Assembly: GCA_964235495.1 (NCBI GenBank)
Contig: CAXSAX010000011.1
Coordinates: 32,303-96,302 of the forward strand
Direction of reading: 5' to 3'
From: LMUY01 sp964235495
GTDB taxonomy: Bacteria > Pseudomonadota > Alphaproteobacteria > Acetobacterales > Acetobacteraceae
DNA length: 64,000 bases
This document shows positions 1 through 8,562 of the stretch, piece by piece. Each line of letters starts with the position of its first letter. Within the stretch, counting starts at the first letter, position 1. The position numbers and the translations under genes are program-made. The notes beneath the pieces are model-generated. The model saw nothing but the letters and a program-made list of their open reading frames with translations. It ran no database searches and was not told where the DNA came from.

Positions 1-1063
1 GGTGCGCCAGGAACGAGGACGCGATGCCGTGGCGCACCCGGCCGCGCCGCTCCGCCCGCACCACGCCGACGCAGAGATGCACCTGGCCCGGCTCGGCCTG
101 GATGCTGGACGCGATGGAGTAGAGCCGCGGCTTCAGCGCGGGCAGGGACTTCACCACGTCCCACAGCCGGGGCCGGGCGGAGGGGAAAGCTTCCAGCAGG
201 TCCAGCAGGTCGGCGTGTTCCGGCTCCGCGCCGTCCTCGCCGTCGGCCAGGCGGCGCAGCCCGGCCTTGTCCTCGGGATCGGTGGCGGAGGCGGCGAGCA
301 GGTCGAGCGTGCGGTCCATCGGGCGGGCGATGTCGACCTGCCACGCCAGCGCATCGCGGGCGGTGCGCATGGTGTTGTCGGGGCAGTGCACCAGCTCGTC
401 GCCGACGGCGCCCAGGGTGCGCAGGCAGATCTCGACCAATTCGGGGTCGTTGGGGGCGCAGATGCCGATCGAGTCGCCGGGCTCGTAGGTGAGGCCGGAG
501 GGGGAGAGGTCGATCTTGACGTGGCGCACGTCCTTGGCCGAACGCTCGCCGGTGAGCCGCTCCGAGGCCAGCACGCGCACCGGCATGCCCAGGGACACGG
601 TCGGAGCGGCGGATTCGGCGGGAGGGGGGGCCATGGCGACGGAGTCGGCGGGGCGGTCGGCCAGCAGCTCCTTGACCTTCTTGCTGGTGGGCTTGGCGCC
701 GGGCACGCAGAGCGAGAGAGAGGTCTCCTTGCCGCTGGCCAGCGCCTCGGCATAGCTCTGACAAAGGTAGCCACACTGGCCGCAATCCAGCTGCGCCATG
801 GCGGCCATCAGCTTGCGCTCGAACGGGCGGCCCTCGGCGAGCTGCAGGCGTTCATCCATCTCCATGGCCGGGTCGTGCCAGGGGAAGTCCTCCTCGGCCA
901 CCGCCACGGAGCCTTCCATCGACATGCCGGCGTCCCCGCCGGCGCTGCCGCCGTACAGCCCCGCCAGGAAGCCGTTGAGCCAGGAACGCTGCGCCGGGTT
1001 GAACGGCGCGTTCTCGGGGATCAGCGGGCTGCCGCCGGACCCCAGTCCGGAAAGGGCGTTCAT
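1..1063 (-). CDS. CysJ-like sulfite/nitrite reductase flavoprotein with N-terminal Fe-S domain (partial)
   Basis: The C-terminal end lies beyond the left edge; 354 codons are visible. The ATG overlaps the stop of the upstream NirA-type gene (ATGA), so the two are translationally coupled. The first 85 or so residues are a helical leader. Cysteines C94, C97, C101 and C119 (DCGQCGYLC, then SLC) look like a [4Fe-4S] site. From about residue 155 a ferredoxin-reductase-type FAD domain begins, with the FAD motif RLYSIASS at residue 313. No flavodoxin (FMN) domain precedes it, unlike E. coli CysJ, so electrons probably pass FAD to Fe-S or directly to the partner. The likely role is to deliver NAD(P)H electrons to the neighbouring siroheme reductase. 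Whether the pathway is nitrite or sulfite assimilation is not settled by this gene alone. Confidence 0.85.
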   Translation of the reverse strand, partial: MNALSGLGSGGSPLIPENAPFNPAQRSWLNGFLAGLYGGSAGGDAGMSMEGSVAVAEEDFPWHDPAMEMDERLQLAEGRPFERKLMAAMAQLDCGQCGYLCQSYAEALASGKETSLSLCVPGAKPTSKKVKELLADRPADSVAMAPPPAESAAPTVSLGMPVRVLASERLTGERSAKDVRHVKIDLSPSGLTYEPGDSIGICAPNDPELVEICLRTLGAVGDELVHCPDNTMRTARDALAWQVDIARPMDRTLDLLAASATDPEDKAGLRRLADGEDGAEPEHADLLDLLEAFPSARPRLWDVVKSLPALKPRLYSIASSIQAEPGQVHLCVGVVRAERRGRVRHGIASSFLAH

Positions 1064-2814
1064 GCGTCGGCTCCAGCCAGCACGGCGGACAAGTCATCCT
1101 CGCTTTTGGCTGCGGACCAGGCCTGGAAGCTCTGGCCGTCGCCGCGCTCGGCCTTCCAGGCGGTCAGCAGGTTCAGCACCAGGGGCGGCAACTCGTCCAT
1201 CGCGACGGCGGGGCGGATCAGCCGGCCGATTGCCTGGTTGACGCCCGCGCCGCCGCCGACGTGCAGGTCGTAGCCTTCCACCACATCCTCGCCGCGGTCC
1301 ACCTTGGCGCCCAGCAAGCCGATATCGGCAATGTAGTGCTGCGCGCAGGAATGGTGGCAGCCGGTCAGGTGGATGTTCACCGGCGTGTCGATCTCGATGC
1401 GCTGCTCCAGCCAGTCCACTAGCTCGGAGGCGTGGCCCTTGGTGTTGGAGGCGGCAAACTTGCACCCGGCGCTGCCGGTGCATGCCACCAGCCCGGTGCG
1501 CAGCGGCCCGGCGTCATATCCCAGGCCAAGGGCGGCGATGGCGGCCAGCGCGTCGGGCATGCGCTCGTCCGGGATGTCGGAGATTAGCAGATTCTGCCAC
1601 ACCGTCAGCCGCAGGGTGCCGGAGCCGAAGCGGTCCGCGACGGCGGCTAGGCCATGCATGCGCTCCGTCGTCATACGGCCCACGGGCAGCACGACGCCGA
1701 TATAGGACAGGCCCGGCTGGCGCTGCGCGTGCACGCCGATATGGGCGGTGCGGGATTGCTGCGGCGGCGGCAGCACCGCCTCCTCCGGCACGCGGGTCAG
1801 CTTGCGGCCGAGATCGTCCTCGATAGCAGCGAGGAACTTGTCGAAGCCCCAGGCATCCAGCACGTATTTCAGCCGCGCCTTGCTGCGGTTGGTGCGGTCG
1901 CCGTTGGCGATGTACACCCGCAGGATGGAGTCACACACCGGGGTCGTGTCGGCCGGCGCCACGATCACGCCAGTCTGGCGGGCGAAGTCCTTGTGGCCGG
2001 TGATGCCGCCCAGCGCCAGGCGGTAGTACACGCCTGGCGGCACGCCGAAGCCTTCGGCCACCTGCACGGCGGTGAAGCCGATGTCATTAGTGTCCTCCAG
2101 CACCGGCACCACGCCGGAGCCGTCGAACGCGATGTTGAACTTACGCGGCAAGCCGTACAGCTCGCGGTGGTTGAGGATGTGGTGGTGGATGCGGCGCGCG
2201 TCCGGCCGGGTGTCGATCAGCTCCTGCACATCGATGCCGGCAGTTGGGCTGCCGGTGACGTTGCGGACATTGTCGGCACCGGAGCCGCGGGAGGTGAGCC
2301 CGATATCGGCCAGCCGGGTCAGCACCTCGGGGGCGGCGGCGGCACCGATCTCGCGGATTTGCAGGTTGGCGCGGGTGGTGACGTCGGAGTAGCCGCCGCC
2401 CAGCTCGGCCGCGATGTCGGCCACGCCGCGGAACTGCAGCGAGTTCATGATGCCGCCGGGCATGCGCAGCCGGCACATGAAGCTGGTCTGCGCCGGGGCC
2501 ACGAAGAACAGGCCCTGGTATTTGGTCAGGAACACGTCGGTGCCCTTGGGGAACTTGCCTTCCTCGGCCAGCGCGTTGATCTCGCCGAAGCGGTCGAGCG
2601 GGTTCTTCTTCCGCTTGGCTTCCTCCTCCGGCACCAGCTTCTTGCCGGCGGCGACCTGCTTGTCCTGCGCGATGCGCTGCAAGTCGTTGGGGTCGGCCTC
2701 CACGGCCGCCGTGCCGCCGGTGAGCGGGCCGCGCTTGGCGTCCACCCCGGCCATGAAGCCCTTGAGGTATTCCTGCTGCTCGGTCGAGAACGGTTGATCG
2801 GTCATGCGGCCCAC
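1060..2814 (-). CDS. nirA: NirA-type siroheme nitrite/sulfite reductase
   Basis: 584 residues, the usual size for single-chain ferredoxin-type nitrite/sulfite reductases. The cysteines that ligate the coupled siroheme-[4Fe-4S] centre are C445 and C451 (CTGSAGC, C-x5-C) and C486 and C490 (GCHHSC, C-x3-C). Two tandem half-domains each have a ferredoxin-like and a siroheme-binding part, with the first Arg-rich region at GSGADNVRNVTGSP. The enzyme performs the six-electron reduction of nitrite to ammonium, or sulfite to sulfide, in the cytoplasm. It overlaps the upstream FAD oxidoreductase by 13 nt and the downstream flavoprotein by ATGA, so all three form one operon. The pairing with a NirB-like FAD protein favours nitrite assimilation; sulfite reduction remains possible. 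Confidence 0.88.
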   Translation of the reverse strand: MGRMTDQPFSTEQQEYLKGFMAGVDAKRGPLTGGTAAVEADPNDLQRIAQDKQVAAGKKLVPEEEAKRKKNPLDRFGEINALAEEGKFPKGTDVFLTKYQGLFFVAPAQTSFMCRLRMPGGIMNSLQFRGVADIAAELGGGYSDVTTRANLQIREIGAAAAPEVLTRLADIGLTSRGSGADNVRNVTGSPTAGIDVQELIDTRPDARRIHHHILNHRELYGLPRKFNIAFDGSGVVPVLEDTNDIGFTAVQVAEGFGVPPGVYYRLALGGITGHKDFARQTGVIVAPADTTPVCDSILRVYIANGDRTNRSKARLKYVLDAWGFDKFLAAIEDDLGRKLTRVPEEAVLPPPQQSRTAHIGVHAQRQPGLSYIGVVLPVGRMTTERMHGLAAVADRFGSGTLRLTVWQNLLISDIPDERMPDALAAIAALGLGYDAGPLRTGLVACTGSAGCKFAASNTKGHASELVDWLEQRIEIDTPVNIHLTGCHHSCAQHYIADIGLLGAKVDRGEDVVEGYDLHVGGGAGVNQAIGRLIRPAVAMDELPPLVLNLLTAWKAERGDGQSFQAWSAAKSEDDLSAVLAGADA

Positions 2815-4001
2815 TCCGCGGGCATGAAGGCAGGACCGAACGGCAAGCTGTCGCGTGCCGGCCCGATCCGCCGCCCTTCCTTGATGAGGTTGAGATACCA
2901 GGGCGCGTCCGTGGTTTCGCCATACAGCATGGCCCCCACCAGACGGTCGTCACGCACGACGAAGCGGCGGTACTGCCCGGCCTCGCCGTCATCCAGCACG
3001 ATCGAGTCCGTGCCGTCGATCTCGCCTGCCGACCACACGCCGACGCCCGCCACCTTCAACGCCGTGGCGTCCGACACGGGAACGTAACGCGCCTCCTGGC
3101 CGAGGATGGCGGCAGCCGCGACCTCCGCCTGCGCGAAGGAGGGGGCCACCAGGCCGATGCACTGGCCGTCATGCTCGGCGCACTCGCCGATGGCGTACAC
3201 CGCCGGGTCGGCGGTGCGCATGGCGTCGTCCACCAGCACGCCGCGGTTAACCGGCAGGCCGGCGGCGCGGGCCAGTTCGGCGTGCGGACGGATGCCCACG
3301 GCCATGACGACGATGCGGGCGGCGACGCGCGTGCCGTCCGCTAGCCGCACCGCGTTCTCCTCGATGGCGACGGTGCGGGCCTGCGTCACCACGGCGATGC
3401 CGAGCCCGGCCAGGCGGCGTTGCAGCAACCGGGCGGCCCCGGCGTCCAACTGGCGGTCCATCAGCCGCGCCGTGGCGTGCAGCACCGTGACGGCCATGCC
3501 GCGGCGCGCCAGCCCGGCCGCGGCTTCCAGCCCCAGCAGGCCGCCGCCGATCACCACCGCGTCCCCGCCTTCCGCAGCGTGGGCGATCATCTGCTGCACG
3601 TCGCTCAAGGTGCGATAGGTCAGCACGCCGGGGCGGTCGGCGCCCGGCAGGGGCAGCCGCACTGGGTTGGCCCCCGTCGCCAGCACCACGGCGTCGTAGG
3701 GGATTCGCTCGCCGGTGTGCAGCACGGCCACCCGCGCCTCGCGGTACACCGCGTCCACGGTGGTGTCGGGCCGCCAGGTGATTCGCTGCGCGTCCAGCTG
3801 GGCAGGCGGGTGAGTCGTGAGCGCGGCCTCGTCCAAATCGCCGGCAAGGAATTTGCTGAGCGCCACCCGGTTGTAAGGATGGCTCGGTTCTGCGCCGACC
3901 AGGGTGACCGCTAAGCCGCCCTTGGCCAGCCGTTCGGCGCAACGAGCCCCGGCGGGGCCGGCACCGACGACGACGACACGGCGGGCGGTGTCAATGCTCA
4001 T
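2802..4001 (-). CDS. NirB-type FAD-dependent NAD(P)H oxidoreductase
   Basis: 399 residues from ATG at 4001. It has the N-terminal FAD-binding GxGxxG motif (VVVGAGPAGARCAERL), a second Rossmann motif for NAD(P)H (VVIGGGLLGLEAAAGLARRG), and the ATG motif before it (VVLATGANP). These match rubredoxin/ferredoxin reductases and the N-terminal module of NirB. The start at 4001 is preferred over an upstream in-frame ATG because homology begins with the FAD motif at residue 8 and because a TATAAT element sits 6 nt before it, implying a leaderless message. As first gene of the operon it probably feeds electrons to the NirA-type reductase. The C-terminal part contains no bfd-type cysteine domain. Confidence 0.87.
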   Translation of the reverse strand: MSIDTARRVVVVGAGPAGARCAERLAKGGLAVTLVGAEPSHPYNRVALSKFLAGDLDEAALTTHPPAQLDAQRITWRPDTTVDAVYREARVAVLHTGERIPYDAVVLATGANPVRLPLPGADRPGVLTYRTLSDVQQMIAHAAEGGDAVVIGGGLLGLEAAAGLARRGMAVTVLHATARLMDRQLDAGAARLLQRRLAGLGIAVVTQARTVAIEENAVRLADGTRVAARIVVMAVGIRPHAELARAAGLPVNRGVLVDDAMRTADPAVYAIGECAEHDGQCIGLVAPSFAQAEVAAAAILGQEARYVPVSDATALKVAGVGVWSAGEIDGTDSIVLDDGEAGQYRRFVVRDDRLVGAMLYGETTDAPWYLNLIKEGRRIGPARDSLPFGPAFMPAEWAA

Positions 4002-4007
4002 GACGCC

Positions 4008-4036
4008 ATTATAGCGACGGCTGAGGCAATGCGAAA
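4008..4036 (-). promoter_or_regulatory. Sigma-70-like promoter giving a leaderless nitrite-reductase transcript
   Basis: On the minus strand a perfect TATAAT (4013-4008) follows a weak -35 hexamer TTTCGC (4036-4031) with 17-nt spacing. The A of the start codon lies at 4001, seven nt after the -10, exactly where transcription would begin. No Shine-Dalgarno sequence precedes the ATG. A leaderless mRNA is the inference. Confidence 0.55.
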
Positions 4037-4107
4037 CCGTCACGGCTGAAGAGAAAGCAGAAAACTCGCCAGATGCTTAATCAGCAAGCATAGAAGCGCG
4101 TCATTGC

Positions 4108-5616
4108 CTAGTTCTTCAGCAAGGACTCACCGGTCATCTCGGCGGGCTGCGCTATTCCCATGAGCGCCAGCAGCGTCGGCGCCAGGTCCGCCAGCCGACC
4201 GTCCCGCAGCGCCGTGCCGGGGCGGCCGACCAGCAGAGCGGGCACCAGGTTGGTGGTGTGGGCGGTGTGCGGCTCGCGGGTCGCGGGGTCGCGCATCTGC
4301 TCGCAATTGCCGTGGTCGGCGGTGACCAGCAAGGCGCCGCCCTGGGCCGCCACGGCGTCCGCGATGGCGCCTAGCCCGGCATCCACCGCCTCCACCGCGG
4401 CGATGGCGGCGGGCAGGCTGCCGGTGTGGCCCACCATGTCGGGGTTGGCGAAGTTCAGCACCACCAGGTCGAACCCGCCGGCGCCGATCGCCTCCACGGC
4501 GCGCCGGGTCAGATCAGGCGCGCTCATCTCGGGCTGCAGGTCGTAGGTGGCGACCTTGGGGGAAGGCACCATGATGCGCTCCTCGCCCTCGAACGGCGGC
4601 TCGCGGCCGCCATTGAGGAAGTAGGTGACGTGCGGGTACTTCTCCGTCTCGGCCATGCGCAGCTGACGGCGGCCGGCGCGGCTGACCGTCTCGCCCAGCA
4701 GGGCGGCCATGGATTGCGGGGCAAAGATCGCCTGCATCAACGGCGCCAGGTGGTCGCTGTAGCGCGTCATGCCGATGGCGGCGGCGAGCTTGGGCGGGGT
4801 GCGGGGGAAGCCGTCGAACGCCGGGTCGAGCAGGGCGGCCAGCAGCTCGCGGATGCGGTCGGCGCGGAAGTTGAACGACAGTAAGGCATCGCCGTCCGCC
4901 ATGCCGCGGTAGCCGCCGATGGCGGCGGGCAGGATGAACTCGTCCGTGACGCCGGCGGCGTGGGCGGCCGCGATGGCGGCAGCGGCGATGGGGAAGCGGG
5001 GGCCCTCCGCGTGGGCGATGGCGGTGTAGGCCTGGCTCACCCGCTCCCACCGGTTGTCGCGGTCGAGCGCGTAGTAGCGCCCGCACACGGTGGCGATGGA
5101 TGCGCCCTCCGGCAACGCCGTCTCCAGCGCTGCCACGAACCCGGCGGCGCTGCGCGGCGGCGTGTCCCGCCCATCGGTGAAGGCGTGCAGCCGCACCGGG
5201 ATGCCCTCGGCCGCCAGGATGCGGGCCAGCGCCGCGGCGTGGTCCTGGTGCGCGTGCACCCCGCCATCCGACACCAGCCCCAGTAGGTGGCACGCGCCGC
5301 CGCTGCGCCGCAGCGCCGCGACCAGCCCGCGCAGCGCCGGGGCCTGGGCAAGTGAGCCGTCCGCGATGGCGGCGGCGATGCGCGGCAGCTCCTGCATCAC
5401 CACCCGCCCAGCGCCGATGTTGAGGTGGCCCACCTCGGAGTTGCCCATCTGCCCGTCCGGCAGGCCGACATCGGCGCCGGAGGTGCGCAGGAAGGCGTGG
5501 GCGCCGGCGGCCCAGAGCCGGTCATAGTGGGGGGTGCGGGCCTGGCGCACCGCGTTGTCGGCGGCGTCCTCGCGCCAGCCCCAGCCGTCCAGGATCATCA
5601 GCATGGCGACGGGCAT
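4108..5616 (-). CDS. gpmI: 2,3-bisphosphoglycerate-independent phosphoglycerate mutase
   Basis: 502 residues, close to the usual 510. It interconverts 3- and 2-phosphoglycerate in glycolysis/gluconeogenesis. Alkaline-phosphatase-fold metal ligands are visible: D10 in LILDGW-type context (MILDGWGW), the phosphorylated serine S60 in MGNSEVGHLN, and the C-terminal Asp/His ligands in NPDMVGHTG and TADHGNCE. An ATG at 5616 is chosen because a strong GGAGGAG lies just upstream; the longer open frame 5' of it has no such support. It stands alone on the minus strand here, near rlmH, its frequent alphaproteobacterial neighbour. Confidence 0.96.
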   Translation of the reverse strand: MPVAMLMILDGWGWREDAADNAVRQARTPHYDRLWAAGAHAFLRTSGADVGLPDGQMGNSEVGHLNIGAGRVVMQELPRIAAAIADGSLAQAPALRGLVAALRRSGGACHLLGLVSDGGVHAHQDHAAALARILAAEGIPVRLHAFTDGRDTPPRSAAGFVAALETALPEGASIATVCGRYYALDRDNRWERVSQAYTAIAHAEGPRFPIAAAAIAAAHAAGVTDEFILPAAIGGYRGMADGDALLSFNFRADRIRELLAALLDPAFDGFPRTPPKLAAAIGMTRYSDHLAPLMQAIFAPQSMAALLGETVSRAGRRQLRMAETEKYPHVTYFLNGGREPPFEGEERIMVPSPKVATYDLQPEMSAPDLTRRAVEAIGAGGFDLVVLNFANPDMVGHTGSLPAAIAAVEAVDAGLGAIADAVAAQGGALLVTADHGNCEQMRDPATREPHTAHTTNLVPALLVGRPGTALRDGRLADLAPTLLALMGIAQPAEMTGESLLKN

Positions 5617-5748
5617 GGGACGGGCTCCTCCGGGCGGGCGATGATGCCCATAGATGCCCCGCCGCCGCCACTGCCGCGGGTCGAAACTCTTTGTTAATCC
5701 GGAGGGGGCAGGCTCAGGCCGCACGAGGCAGTTCAGGAGCAAAGCAGG

Positions 5749-6012
5749 ATGAGCGGCATTTCCAGCGTCGGCGCGAGCGCGCCCCTGTCGGTGGGCAGCC
5801 CCGCCGCTTCGCCCGCCAAGAGCCAGGGGGAGACCGGGTTGGCCAAGCGGAACGACGCCTCGGCTGGCGACACCACCAGCACGGTCGCCAACGCGAACGG
5901 CTCGACCACCACGACCGTCACGAACGCAACCGGGGCCGTCGTGTCCGTGACCACGACGCCCGCCGCCAGCGGCTCCTCCGACGGGTCCGGTCTGGTCGAT
6001 GTGACGGCCTGA
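5749..6012 (+). CDS. Small Ser/Thr/Ala-rich hypothetical protein
   Basis: 87 residues with no recognised domain. The start has a plausible ribosome-binding site (AGCAGG, about 1-6 nt upstream; a better-spaced CAGGAGC lies a little further 5'). The protein is low complexity: few large hydrophobics, a basic stretch AKSQGE...AKRND in the first half, and Thr/Val repeats (TTTTVTNATGAVVSVTTTP) in the second. No signal peptide or membrane segment is seen. It ends 16 nt before the TPR gene, so they could share a transcript. Function unknown; probably a disordered protein. Confidence 0.55.
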   Translation: MSGISSVGASAPLSVGSPAASPAKSQGETGLAKRNDASAGDTTSTVANANGSTTTTVTNATGAVVSVTTTPAASGSSDGSGLVDVTA

Positions 6013-6028
6013 GCGGGCCGCCTGCGGC

Positions 6029-7549
6029 ATGGGGTGTGCGGTGTCCGACCCGACAATTGATTTCTACCGCACGCTGCTCGTGGAGGACCCGGGGCTCGGG
6101 TCCCTGCACGCGCATCTCGGGGAGGCGTTGCTGGCGGCCGGCGACGTCGAGGGCGCGGCCTCGGCGTGCGGCGACGCGCTGGGCTGCGACGCCGGGCTGG
6201 TCGAGGCCTGGCTGACGCGCGCCGCCGCCCGCAAGCTGCAATGCCGCCACCAGGAGGAGGTGGAGGACTTGGAGCGCGCCGCCGCGTTGGCGCCCGGACG
6301 GCCGATGATCCTGGTCAGCCTGGCGACCGGCTATGCCGAACTCGAACGGCTCGACGAGGCCGAACACGCGCTGCGGCGGGCCTGCGCGCTGGACCCGGGG
6401 TGCAGGCAGGCGCAGGCCAACTTAGGCTCGGTCCTGGTGCAGGAGGGCCGGCTGGCCGATGCGGAGGCTCCATGCCGGGCCGCCCTGGCGCTGGACCCGG
6501 GGCTGGTCAGCGCCCACCAGAACCTGTCCAGCGTCCTGGCCGAGGCCGACCCGGCCGCCGCCCGCGCCCATCGCGATGCGGCTTATCGGCGGCAGCAGGT
6601 CTTCGTCGAGGCGGCGCTGCGGCCGCGCCACACGGTGCTGCTGCTCAGCGCGGCCGACGCCGCCAACGTGCCGCTGTACCACTTGATGCCGCGCGCCGAA
6701 ATCACCGCGATCCGCTGGTATTTCGAGTACGCCACCCCCGGCCAGCCGCACGCGCTGCCGTCGCATGACCTGGTGTTCAACGCGGTCGGCGACCCCGACC
6801 TGGCGCCGCCGCTCCGCCCCGACATCGCCGCCTGGCTCCGGATGCAGGGCCCGCGCGTGCTGAACGATCCGGCCCGCGTGGCGGCCCTGCGGCGCTCCGA
6901 CTTGCCGATGCTGCTGGCCGGCCTTCCCGGCGTGGTCGTGCCGCCGGTGTTCCGCCATGACCCGGCGCGGGGCCGCCTCGCGGACGCGGTGGCCGCGGCC
7001 GGCATGGCGTATCCCGTGCTGCTGCGCCCGCTCGGCTCGCATGGCGGGCAGGATTTGCGCAAGATCGACGACGCCGCCGGGCTGGCTGCGCAGGCGGAAC
7101 GTACAGCCTATGTCACTGAATTTGCAGACTTTTCCTCGGCTGACGGCTGGCACCGCAAGTACCGGGTGATCTTCGTCGCCGGACAGCCGTATCCGTATCA
7201 CCTGGCCATCGCGCCGACCTGGCTGGTGCACTACTGGACGTCCGGCATGGAGCGCGACCCGGCGCGGTGCGCGGAGGAGCGCCGCTTCCTCGCCGACCCC
7301 GAGGCCGCCATCGGGGCGGGAGCGATGGCTGCCCTGGCGCAAATCGGCGCGCGCCTCGGCCTCGACTATGCCGGGGTGGACTTCAGCCTGACGCCGGACG
7401 GGCAAGTGCTGGTATTCGAGGCCAACGCGACGATGCTGGTGCACCCCGAGTTGGATGCGCGCTTCGCCTACCGCAACCCGGCGGTCCAGGCCATCCAGCA
7501 AGCATTCCGGGCGATGCTGGCGGCGCGGCACACACCGCGGCCGGCCTGA
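6029..7549 (+). CDS. TPR protein with C-terminal ATP-grasp-like domain
   Basis: 506 residues from ATG at 6029 (a GTG at 6041 is an alternative). Residues from about 20 to 190 form tetratricopeptide repeats; repeating A..LDPG..A...L patterns such as RRACALDPG and RAALALDPG are visible. The C-terminal half, about 300-500, looks like an ATP-grasp fold: a lysine-containing strand near HRKYRVIFVAG, then DYAGVDFSL and LVFEANATM, matching the metal-binding E-x-N end of ATP-grasp ligases. The role could be carboxylate-amine ligation on a peptide or small molecule held by the TPR; the substrate is unknown. No neighbouring biosynthetic genes help. The stop lies 3 nt from the convergent rlmH stop. Confidence 0.8.
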   Translation: MGCAVSDPTIDFYRTLLVEDPGLGSLHAHLGEALLAAGDVEGAASACGDALGCDAGLVEAWLTRAAARKLQCRHQEEVEDLERAAALAPGRPMILVSLATGYAELERLDEAEHALRRACALDPGCRQAQANLGSVLVQEGRLADAEAPCRAALALDPGLVSAHQNLSSVLAEADPAAARAHRDAAYRRQQVFVEAALRPRHTVLLLSAADAANVPLYHLMPRAEITAIRWYFEYATPGQPHALPSHDLVFNAVGDPDLAPPLRPDIAAWLRMQGPRVLNDPARVAALRRSDLPMLLAGLPGVVVPPVFRHDPARGRLADAVAAAGMAYPVLLRPLGSHGGQDLRKIDDAAGLAAQAERTAYVTEFADFSSADGWHRKYRVIFVAGQPYPYHLAIAPTWLVHYWTSGMERDPARCAEERRFLADPEAAIGAGAMAALAQIGARLGLDYAGVDFSLTPDGQVLVFEANATMLVHPELDARFAYRNPAVQAIQQAFRAMLAARHTPRPA

Positions 7550-7552
7550 AGG

Positions 7553-8008
7553 TCAAGGCCGGCCGGCCCGGTGGTATGGATGGCCGGCGGTGATCGAGCG
7601 GGCGCGGAACAGCTGCTCCGCCAGCATCGGCCGCACCAGCAGGTGCGGCCAGGTCAGCGCGCCGAGCGACAGGCTGGCCTCGGCCCGGGCCAGCACCGCG
7701 GCGTCCAGCCCGTCCGCGCCGCCCACCAGGAAGCACACAGGGCGCGACTGGCCCAGCCAGCGCTCCAGCAGCGCGGCAAGGGCCGGGCTGTCCGGCGTCG
7801 CGCCGCCGCCGTCCAACGCCACGGCGAAGGCCTGGGCGGGCAGGGCGGCCAGCAGCGCCTCCGCCTCCCGCCGCTTGGCCTCTACCGGGGCGCCGCGGCC
7901 CTCGGGCACTTCCGTGACCTGCAAGGGCGGGCGCAGGCGGGCGTTGTAGCGGGCGAACAGCTCCGCTTCCGGCCCGGCGCGCAGCTTGCCCACCGCGATC
8001 AGCCGCAC
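7553..8008 (-). CDS. rlmH: 23S rRNA (pseudouridine-1915-N3)-methyltransferase RlmH
   Basis: 151 residues from GTG at 8008; the family is about 155. It methylates pseudouridine 1915 in helix 69 of 23S rRNA using S-adenosylmethionine. SPOUT features are visible: N-terminal RLIAVGKLR, the SAM-binding glycine loop CFLVGGADGLD near residue 100, and the knot end SLGALTWPHLLVRPMLAEQLFRA. The start is chosen by homology because no ATG lies upstream and the family begins just before IAVGK. It follows the DUF427/rsfS block but is separated from it by a secreted-protein gene on the other strand. Confidence 0.95.
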   Translation of the reverse strand: MRLIAVGKLRAGPEAELFARYNARLRPPLQVTEVPEGRGAPVEAKRREAEALLAALPAQAFAVALDGGGATPDSPALAALLERWLGQSRPVCFLVGGADGLDAAVLARAEASLSLGALTWPHLLVRPMLAEQLFRARSITAGHPYHRAGRP

Positions 8009-8070
8009 CCGTGTTGCACCGGCGGGGTGGTTCGGGACATAGCGGAGATAGAACAACGAGGAACCGCCCC

Positions 8071-8562
8071 GTGCGCCGTCTTGCCCCGCTCGCCGCCCTG
8101 TTGCTGGCCGCCGCCGCGCCTGCCATCCCGACCGGCAAGGTGGCGCTGACGGCGCGCCCCGGCACCCCACTCGACCGCACCGCTCGCCAAGTGGCCGCCG
8201 CTGATGTCAGCGACGGGGGGCCGAAGGCGCTGCTGCTGCTGGGCAGCCAGCCGCTCGGCAAGGCCGGCATCGGCCCGGCGCTGTTCGTCGAGGTGCAGTC
8301 GGAACGCGCCTGCGGGTCTGCCGGGTGTTCCGTCTCGGTTTACCTGCCAGGCAAGACCGGCTGGGCCAAGGTGCTGGACGCGGTGAGCGGCGGCGTGGTG
8401 GTGGACCCGGCGCAGCACCACGGCATGCACGACCTGCTGGTGAACGAGTCCGACCGCTGGGTATGGAACGGGCAGACCTACGTGGACACGGTGCCAACGC
8501 CCGCCGTGGATCTGCGGCCGCGCCACCGCCCTACCAAAACTCGGTCCCGGGCGACCCCTTGA
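8071..8562 (+). CDS. Hypothetical exported protein
   Basis: 163 residues starting with GTG at 8071, preceded by GAGGA at good spacing. A signal peptide is evident (MRRLAPLAALLLAAAAPA), with cleavage likely near residue 18-20. The mature part has two cysteines five apart (ACGSAGC), possibly a disulfide, and a region VYLPGKTGWAKVLDAV with W-containing strands. No family recognised. It is divergent from rlmH (62-bp gap) and its last 32 nt overlap the 3' end of the convergent DUF427 gene, unusual but consistent with the compact layout. Confidence 0.7.
   Translation: MRRLAPLAALLLAAAAPAIPTGKVALTARPGTPLDRTARQVAAADVSDGGPKALLLLGSQPLGKAGIGPALFVEVQSERACGSAGCSVSVYLPGKTGWAKVLDAVSGGVVVDPAQHHGMHDLLVNESDRWVWNGQTYVDTVPTPAVDLRPRHRPTKTRSRATP

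Noticed and set aside
1654..3087. Long open frames antisense to nirA and the FAD oxidoreductase (and many others across the window)
   Set aside because: High-GC coding DNA keeps complementary frames open; these have no ribosome-binding site or family match, and the opposite strand holds a clear gene.
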